Shown piece by piece: positions 58,202 to 64,000 of a stretch of DNA of 64,000 nt (the stretch's first letter is position 1; the number at the start of each line of letters is the position of its first letter). The notes below the pieces were generated by a model that saw only the letters and a list, made by a program, of their open reading frames with translations, had not been told where the DNA came from and searched no databases. This stretch comes from Eutreptiella sp. 'Long Island Sound 2002'. Taxonomy: Eukaryota; Euglenozoa; Euglenophyceae; Eutreptiales; Eutreptiaceae. Both the position numbers and the translations under genes were made by a program. The stretch lies in NCBI GenBank assembly GCA_964036045.1, contig OZ038383.1, positions 41,004,354-41,068,353 on the forward strand, given 5' to 3'.

Positions 58202-58576
58202 ATGTCCCGTATTTTCACCCCTTTAGTGACCATTGCTGCGGTGCTCTTTGCACAATCGTCTATGATTGTGGTGCTGGCCTTCTACCTTCTATTTTCTTTG
58301 AGTGTGGGTGGGTGTCCCTCGCTTTTTTCAATTTGTCATCACAAGGAGGATTTTGTTGAGTGCATTGTAATCCAAGCTATCCCAAGCAAAATATGGTGTG
58401 CAAGCGTCACCAATTCACCTAGGTATGGACCAAATGAAAATGTGGCATGTTTGGATTGTGGGTGTGGGTGTGAGGTGTGTGAATGGGTACTTGCTGATTG
58501 TGTGGTGCGTTGGTGGGTGTGCAAGAGCTCCGCGCATGTATTGTATGTGCATGCTTCACAAATTTCTGTGTTGTAG
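58202..58576 (+). CDS. Array protein, copy 5
   Basis: Ile replaces Phe at residue 11 (ACCATTGCT in place of ACCTTTGCT); Asn71. Type B unit. Confidence 0.4.
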   Translation: MSRIFTPLVTIAAVLFAQSSMIVVLAFYLLFSLSVGGCPSLFSICHHKEDFVECIVIQAIPSKIWCASVTNSPRYGPNENVACLDCGCGCEVCEWVLADCVVRWWVCKSSAHVLYVHASQISVL

Positions 58577-59114
58577 ACACATAGTGCCAATAGTTGGAAC
58601 GGGGTCCGCATCCGGGAAGCGATATGCTAAGCTCGTTTACTCATGCTAACATAAGGTACCTCGGGGCGGGCGCCAAAGGCTCCGAACGGGGTTCCGGACC
58701 CCTTGGGGGGGGGGATGGGGGGGGGGGGGCAAGAATAGTATAAGCCATGTATGTACCTACGGTTCGCCTCGACTTGTGAAGTAAGTTTGCAATCAAGGAC
58801 AAAAGGCGATGCAAAGGCGAAGCAATGGTTTATATACACTTGTAGCACCAAGAGTGTTGCCGCTGAGGGCTAATGTCTTTGGATGCCCCCAAGGTGATCC
58901 CCATGACTACTTTGGGGTACCATGACAATGGGGGTGCTTTTTTGAAAAAGGCGAATCGGTCCGCTTCACCTTCCCAAAAACTCACTTCACCTTCACTTCG
59001 CCTTGAGATTGAAAGTTCACGACAAGCTCACCGCAACCTCACTGCAAGCTCATTGAAGTTCATCAAAGCTCACTGCAAGCTCACAGAAGGCTCACTAGGG
59101 TTGCATGAGGTTAG

Positions 59115-59489
59115 ATGTCCCGTATTTTCACCCCTTTAGTGACCATTGCTGCGGTGCTCTTTGCACAATCGTCTATGATTGTGGTGCTGGCCTTCTACCT
59201 TCTATTTTCTTTGAGTGTGGGTGGGTGTCCCTCGCTTTTTTCAATTTGTCATCACAAGGAGGATTTTGTTGAGTGCATTGTAATCCAAGCTATCCCAAGC
59301 AAAATATGGTGTGCAAGCGTCACCAATTCACCTAGGTATGGACCAAATGAAAATGTGGCATGTTTGGATTGTGGGTGTGGGTGTGAGGTGTGTGAATGGG
59401 TACTTGCTGATTGTGTGGTGCGTTGGTGGGTGTGCAAGAGCTCCGCGCATGTATTGTATGTGCATGCTTCACAAATTTCTGTGTTGTAG
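59115..59489 (+). CDS. Array protein, copy 6
   Basis: Protein identical to copy 5 (Ile11, Asn71). Copies 5 and 6 also share the same poly-G context and look like the product of one recent single-unit duplication. Confidence 0.4.
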   Translation: MSRIFTPLVTIAAVLFAQSSMIVVLAFYLLFSLSVGGCPSLFSICHHKEDFVECIVIQAIPSKIWCASVTNSPRYGPNENVACLDCGCGCEVCEWVLADCVVRWWVCKSSAHVLYVHASQISVL

Positions 59490-60027
59490 ACACATAGTGC
59501 CAATAGTTGGAACGGGGTCCGCATCCGGGAAGCGATATGCTAAGCTCGTTTACTCATGCTAACATAAGGTACCTCGGGGCGGGCGCCAAAGGCTCCGAAC
59601 GGGGTTCCGGACCCCTTGGGGGGGGGATGGGGGGGGGTGGGGCAAGAATAGTATAAGCCATGTATGTACCTACGGTTCGCCTCGACTTGTGAAGTAAGTT
59701 TGCAATCAAGGACAAAAGGCGATGCAAAGGCGAAGCAATGGTTTATATACACTTGTAGCACCAAGAGTGTTGCCGCTGAGGGCTAATGTCTTTGGATGCC
59801 CCCAAGGGGATCCCCATGACTACTTTGGGGTACCATGACAATGGGGGTACTTTTTTGGAAAAGGCGAATCGGTCCGATTCACCTTCCCAAAAACTCACTT
59901 CACCTTCACTTCGCCTTGAGATTGAAAGTTCACGACAAGCTCACCGCAACCTCACTGCAAGCTCATTGAGGTTCATCAAAGCTCACTGCAAGCTCACAGA
60001 AGGCTCACTAGGGTTGCATGAGGTTAG

Positions 60028-60402
60028 ATGTCCCGTATTTTCACCCCTTTAGTGACCTTTGCTGCGGTGCTCTTTGCACAATCGTCTATGATTGTGGTGC
60101 TGGCCTTCTACCTTCTATTTTCTTTGAGTGTGGGTGGGTGTCCCTCGCTTTTTTCAATTTGTCATCACAAGGAGGATTTTGTTGAGTGCATTGTAATCCA
60201 AGCTATCCCAAGCAAAATATGGTGTGCAAGCGTCACCGATTCACCTAGGTATGGACCAAATGAAAATGTGGCATGTTTGGATTGTGGGTGTGGGTGTGAG
60301 GTGTGTGAATGGGTACTTGCTGATTGTGTGGTGCGTTGGTGGGTGTGCAAGAGCTCCGCGCATGTATTGTATGTGCATGCTTCACAAATTTCTGTGTTGT
60401 AG
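60028..60402 (+). CDS. Array protein, copy 7
   Basis: Phe11 and Asp71; type A unit, matching copies 2 and 4. Confidence 0.4.
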   Translation: MSRIFTPLVTFAAVLFAQSSMIVVLAFYLLFSLSVGGCPSLFSICHHKEDFVECIVIQAIPSKIWCASVTDSPRYGPNENVACLDCGCGCEVCEWVLADCVVRWWVCKSSAHVLYVHASQISVL

Positions 60403-60939
60403 ACACATAGTGCCAATAGTTGGAACGGGGTCCGCATCCGGGAAGCGATATGCTAAGCTCGTTTACTCATGCTAACATAAGGTACCTCGGGGCGGGCGCC
60501 AAAGGCTCCGAACGGGGTTCCGGACCCCTTGGGGGGGGGATGGGGGGGGGGGGGCAAGAATAGTATAAGCCATGTATGTACCTACGGTTCGCCTCGACTT
60601 GTGAAGTAAGTTTGCAATCAAGGACAAAAGGCGATGCAAAGGCGAAGCAATGGTTTATATACACTTGTAGCACCAAGAGTGTTGCCGCTGAGGGCTAATG
60701 TCTTTGGATGCCCCCAAGGTGATCCCCATGACTACTTTGGGGTACCATGACAATGGGGGTGCTTTTTTGAAAAAGGCGAATCGGTCCGCTTCACCTTCCC
60801 AAAAACTCACTTCACCTTCACTTCGCCTTGAGATTGAAAGTTCACGACAAGCTCACCGCAACCTCACTGCAAGCTCATTGAAGTTCATCAAAGCTCACTG
60901 CAAGCTCACAGAAGGCTCACTAGGGTTGCATGAGGTTAG

Positions 60940-61314
60940 ATGTCCCGTATTTTCACCCCTTTAGTGACCTTTGCTGCGGTGCTCTTTGCACAATCGTCTA
61001 TGATTGTGGTGCTGGCCTTCTACCTTCTATTTTCTTTGAGTGTGGGTGGGTGTCCCTCGCTTTTTTCAATTTGTCATCACAAGGAGGATTTTGTTGAGTG
61101 CATTGTAATCCAAGCTATCCCAAGCAAAATATGGTGTGCAAGCGTCACCGATTCACCTAGGTATGGACCAAATGAAAATGTGGCATGTTTGGATTGTGGG
61201 TGTGGGTGTGAGGTGTGTGAATGGGTACTTGCTGATTGTGTGGTGCGTTGGTGGGTGTGCAAGAGCTCCGCGCATGTATTGTATGTGCATGCTTCACAAA
61301 TTTCTGTGTTGTAG
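60940..61314 (+). CDS. Array protein, copy 8
   Basis: Phe11 and Asp71 in a type B background, so it appears recombinant between the two unit types. Confidence 0.4.
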   Translation: MSRIFTPLVTFAAVLFAQSSMIVVLAFYLLFSLSVGGCPSLFSICHHKEDFVECIVIQAIPSKIWCASVTDSPRYGPNENVACLDCGCGCEVCEWVLADCVVRWWVCKSSAHVLYVHASQISVL

Positions 61315-61851
61315 ACACATAGTGCCAATAGTTGGAACGGGGTCCGCATCCGGGAAGCGATATGCTAAGCTCGTTTACTCATGCTAACATAAGGTACCTC
61401 GGGGCGGGCGCCAAAGGCTCCGAACGGGGTTCCGGACCCCTTGGGGGGGGGATGGGGGGGGGGGGGCAAGAATAGTATAAGCCATGTATGTACCTACGGT
61501 TCGCCTCGACTTGTGAAGTAAGTTTGCAATCAAGGACAAAAGGCGATGCAAAGGCGAAGCAATGGTTTATATACACTTGTAGCACCAAGAGTGTTGCCGC
61601 TGAGGGCTAATGTCTTTGGATGCCCCCAAGGTGATCCCCATGACTACTTTGGGGTACCATGACAATGGGGGTGCTTTTTTGAAAAAGGCGAATCGGTCCG
61701 CTTCACCTTCCCAAAAACTCACTTCACCTTCACTTCGCCTTGAGATTGAAAGTTCACGACAAGCTCACCGCAACCTCACTGCAAGCTCATTGAAGTTCAT
61801 CAAAGCTCACTGCAAGCTCACAGAAGGCTCACTAGGGTTGCATGAGGTTAG

Positions 61852-62226
61852 ATGTCCCGTATTTTCACCCCTTTAGTGACCTTTGCTGCGGTGCTCTTTG
61901 CACAATCGTCTATGATTGTGGTGCTGGCCTTCTACCTTCTATTTTCTTTGAGTGTGGGTGGGTGTCCCTCGCTTTTTTCAATTTGTCATCACAAGGAGGA
62001 TTTTGTTGAGTGCATTGTAATCCAAGCTATCCCAAGCAAAATATGGTGTGCAAGCGTCACCGATTCACCTAGGTATGGACCAAATGAAAATGTGGCATGT
62101 TTGGATTGTGGGTGTGGGTGTGAGGTGTGTGAATGGGTACTTGCTGATTGTGTGGTGCGTTGGTGGGTGTGCAAGAGCTTCGCGCATGTATTGTATGTGC
62201 ATGCTTCACAAATTTCTGTGTTGTAG
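61852..62226 (+). CDS. Array protein, copy 9
   Basis: As copy 8 but Phe replaces Ser at residue 110 (AGCTTCGCG). Confidence 0.4.
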   Translation: MSRIFTPLVTFAAVLFAQSSMIVVLAFYLLFSLSVGGCPSLFSICHHKEDFVECIVIQAIPSKIWCASVTDSPRYGPNENVACLDCGCGCEVCEWVLADCVVRWWVCKSFAHVLYVHASQISVL

Positions 62227-62763
62227 ACACATAGTGCCAATAGTTGGAACGGGGTCCGCATCCGGGAAGCGATATGCTAAGCTCGTTTACTCATGCTAAC
62301 ATAAGGTACCTCGGGGCGGGCGCCAAAGGCTCCGAACGGGGTTCCGGACCCCTTGGGGGGGGGATGGGGGGGGGGGGGCAAGAATAGTATAAGCCATGTA
62401 TGTACCTACGGTTCGCCTCGACTTGTGAAGTAAGTTTGCAATCAAGGACAAAAGGCGATGCAAAGGCGAAGCAATGGTTTATATACACTTGTAGCACCAA
62501 GAGTGTTGCCGCTGAGGGCTAATGTCTTTGGATGCCCCCAAGGTGATCCCCATGACTACTTTGGGGTACCATGACAATGGGGGTGCTTTTTTGAAAAAGG
62601 CGAATCGGTCCGCTTCACCTTCCCAAAAACTCACTTCACCTTCACTTCGCCTTGAGATTGAAAGTTCACGACAAGCTCACCGCAACCTCACTGCAAGCTC
62701 ATTGAAGTTCATCAAAGCTCACTGCAAGCTCACAGAAGGCTCACTAGGGTTGCATGAGGTTAG

Positions 62764-63138
62764 ATGTCCCGTATTTTCACCCCTTTAGTGACCTTTGCTG
62801 CGGTGCTCTTTGCACAATCGTCTATGATTGTGGTGCTGGCCTTCTACCTTCTATTTTCTTTGAGTGTGGGTGGGTGTCCCTCGCTTTTTTCAATTTGTCA
62901 TCACAAGGAGGATTTTGTTGAGTGCATTGTAATCCAAGCTATCCCAAGCAAAATATGGTGTGCAAGCGTCACCGATTCACCTAGGTATGGACCAAATGAA
63001 AATGTGGCATGTTTGGATTGTGGGTGTGGGTGTGAGGTGTGTGAATGGGTACTTGCTGATTGTGTGGTGCGTTGGTGGGTGTGCAAGAGCTTCGCGCATG
63101 TATTGTATGTGCATGCTTCACAAATTTCTGTGTTGTAG
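62764..63138 (+). CDS. Array protein, copy 10
   Basis: Protein identical to copy 9, including Phe110, indicating duplication of one unit. Confidence 0.4.
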   Translation: MSRIFTPLVTFAAVLFAQSSMIVVLAFYLLFSLSVGGCPSLFSICHHKEDFVECIVIQAIPSKIWCASVTDSPRYGPNENVACLDCGCGCEVCEWVLADCVVRWWVCKSFAHVLYVHASQISVL

Positions 63139-63680
63139 ACACATAGTGCCAATAGTTGGAACGGGGTCCGCATCCGGGAAGCGATATGCTAAGCTCGTTT
63201 ACTCATGCTAACTAACATAAGGTACCTCGGGGCGGGCGCCAAAGGCTCCGAACGGGGTTCCGGACCCCTTGGGGGGGGGATGGGGGGGGGGGGGGGCAGG
63301 AATAGTATAAGCCATGTATGTACCTACGGTTCGCCTCGACTTGTGAAGTAAGTTTGCAATCAAGGACAAAAGGCGATGCAAAGGCGAAGCAATGGTTTAT
63401 ATACACTTGTAGCACCAAGAGTGTTGCCGCTGAGGGCTAATGTCTTTGGATGCCCCCAAGGTGATCCCCATGACTACTTTGGGGTACCATGACAATGGGG
63501 GTACTTTTTTGAAAAAGGCGAATCGGTCCGCTTCACCTTCCCAAAAACTCACTTCACCTTCACTTCCCTTGAGCCTGAAAGTTCACGACAAGCTCACCGC
63601 AACCTCACTGCAAGCTCATTGAGGTTCATCAAAGCTCACTGCAAGCTCACAGAAGGCTCACTAGGGTTGCATGAGGTTAG

Positions 63681-64000
63681 ATGTCCCGTATTTTCACCCC
63701 TTTAGTGACCTTTGCCGCGGTGCTCTTTGCACAATCGTCTATGATTGTGGTGCTGGCCTTCTACCTTCTACTTTCTTTGAGTGTGGGTGGGTGTCCCTCG
63801 CTTTTATCAAGTTGTCATCACAAGGAGGATTTTGTTGAGTGCATTGTAATCCAAGCTATCCCAAGCAAAATATGGTGTGCAAGTGTCACCAATTCACCTA
63901 GGTATGGACCAAATGAAAACGTGGCATGTTTGGGTTGTGGGTGTGGGTGTGAGGTGTGCGAATGGGTACTTGCTGATTGTGTGGTGCGTTGGTGGGTGTG
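63681..64000 (+). CDS. Array protein, copy 11, cut by the window end
   Basis: The frame is open to the last base (about 106 codons). Against interior copies it has Leu31, Leu42, Ser44 and Gly85 and a few silent changes (at Ala12, Ser68, Cys93). Four replacement and about three silent changes give no sign of purifying selection. The CxxC-type cysteines are all kept. Confidence 0.35.
   Translation, partial: MSRIFTPLVTFAAVLFAQSSMIVVLAFYLLLSLSVGGCPSLLSSCHHKEDFVECIVIQAIPSKIWCASVTNSPRYGPNENVACLGCGCGCEVCEWVLADCVVRWWV

Larger units (their letters stand above)
54003..64000 (+). repeat. 913-bp tandem array, ten full copies plus one partial
   Basis: Units start with TGTTGTAGACACATAGTGCC at about 54,003, 54,916, 55,830, 56,743, 57,656, 58,569, 59,482, 60,394, 61,306, 62,218 and 63,131. 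Each has, in order: a CGGGCGCCAAAGGCTCCGAA segment, a poly-G tract whose length varies from copy to copy, a TTTATATACA TATA-like box, a short 88-codon frame, a near-palindrome GAATCGGTCCGATTC (lost in some copies), a run of AAGCTCACTGC sub-repeats, and a 124-codon frame. Interior copies are nearly identical; the first and last are the most divergent. The array continues past the window end. Confidence 0.97.

Noticed and set aside
54003-64000. Spliced-leader, 5S, U-snRNA or rRNA repeat identity for the 913-bp unit
   Set aside because: I looked for the dinoflagellate spliced-leader core, 5S internal promoter words and U6-like words in the unit and saw none.

Overview
The window looks like nuclear DNA from a unicellular eukaryotic alga or similar protist with a repeat-rich genome. 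The evidence is a modular type I polyketide synthase remnant, protein-like exons joined by short GT-AG introns, a lack of bacterial-style operons, and more than half of the window being tandem repeats. The lineage cannot be fixed from sequence alone; dinoflagellates, green algae and haptophytes all carry such synthases.

Layout: (1) 1-21,160 is a satellite array of about 400 copies of a 52-bp unit built from two back-to-back hairpins, with internal higher-order duplications and a distinctive palindromic right edge. (2) 21,171-21,617 is a minus-strand fragment of a modular polyketide synthase (end of an acyl carrier domain plus start of a ketosynthase). It carries an in-frame stop and is cut off by the satellite. 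(3) 21.8-23.5 kb holds simple repeats, poly-G tracts and a 41-bp tandem repeat. (4) 23.66-28.04 kb is a plus-strand, multi-exon hypothetical gene or gene pair. Its frame changes repeatedly at G runs, and several of its introns are rich in CTAG. (5) 28.8-30.6 kb carries a 104-bp duplication, a tRNA-like sequence and a degenerate 71-bp tandem repeat. (6) 30.6-34.7 kb has a run of plus-strand, protein-like segments of unknown function, including one well supported 71-nt intron. (7) 36.13-37.29 kb is a fold-back element with long inverted ends. (8) 38.8-42.4 kb, minus strand, is the best functional gene: an FSH1/OVCA2-type serine hydrolase split over at least two and perhaps five exons. (9) 42.4-50.8 kb is mostly unassigned, with microsatellites and a few minus-strand candidate exons. 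(10) 50.8-53.7 kb contains two inverted-repeat structures and a dinucleotide repeat. (11) 54,003-64,000 is a tandem array of a 913-bp unit (ten full copies and an eleventh running off the end), each with an intact 124-codon reading frame for a membrane-anchored, cysteine-rich protein.

No pathway links the genes. The main biology is repeat dynamics: satellite growth into a synthase gene, array homogenisation with divergent edges, and fold-back elements. Apart from the hydrolase and the synthase fragment, coding calls rest on composition and splice phase only.
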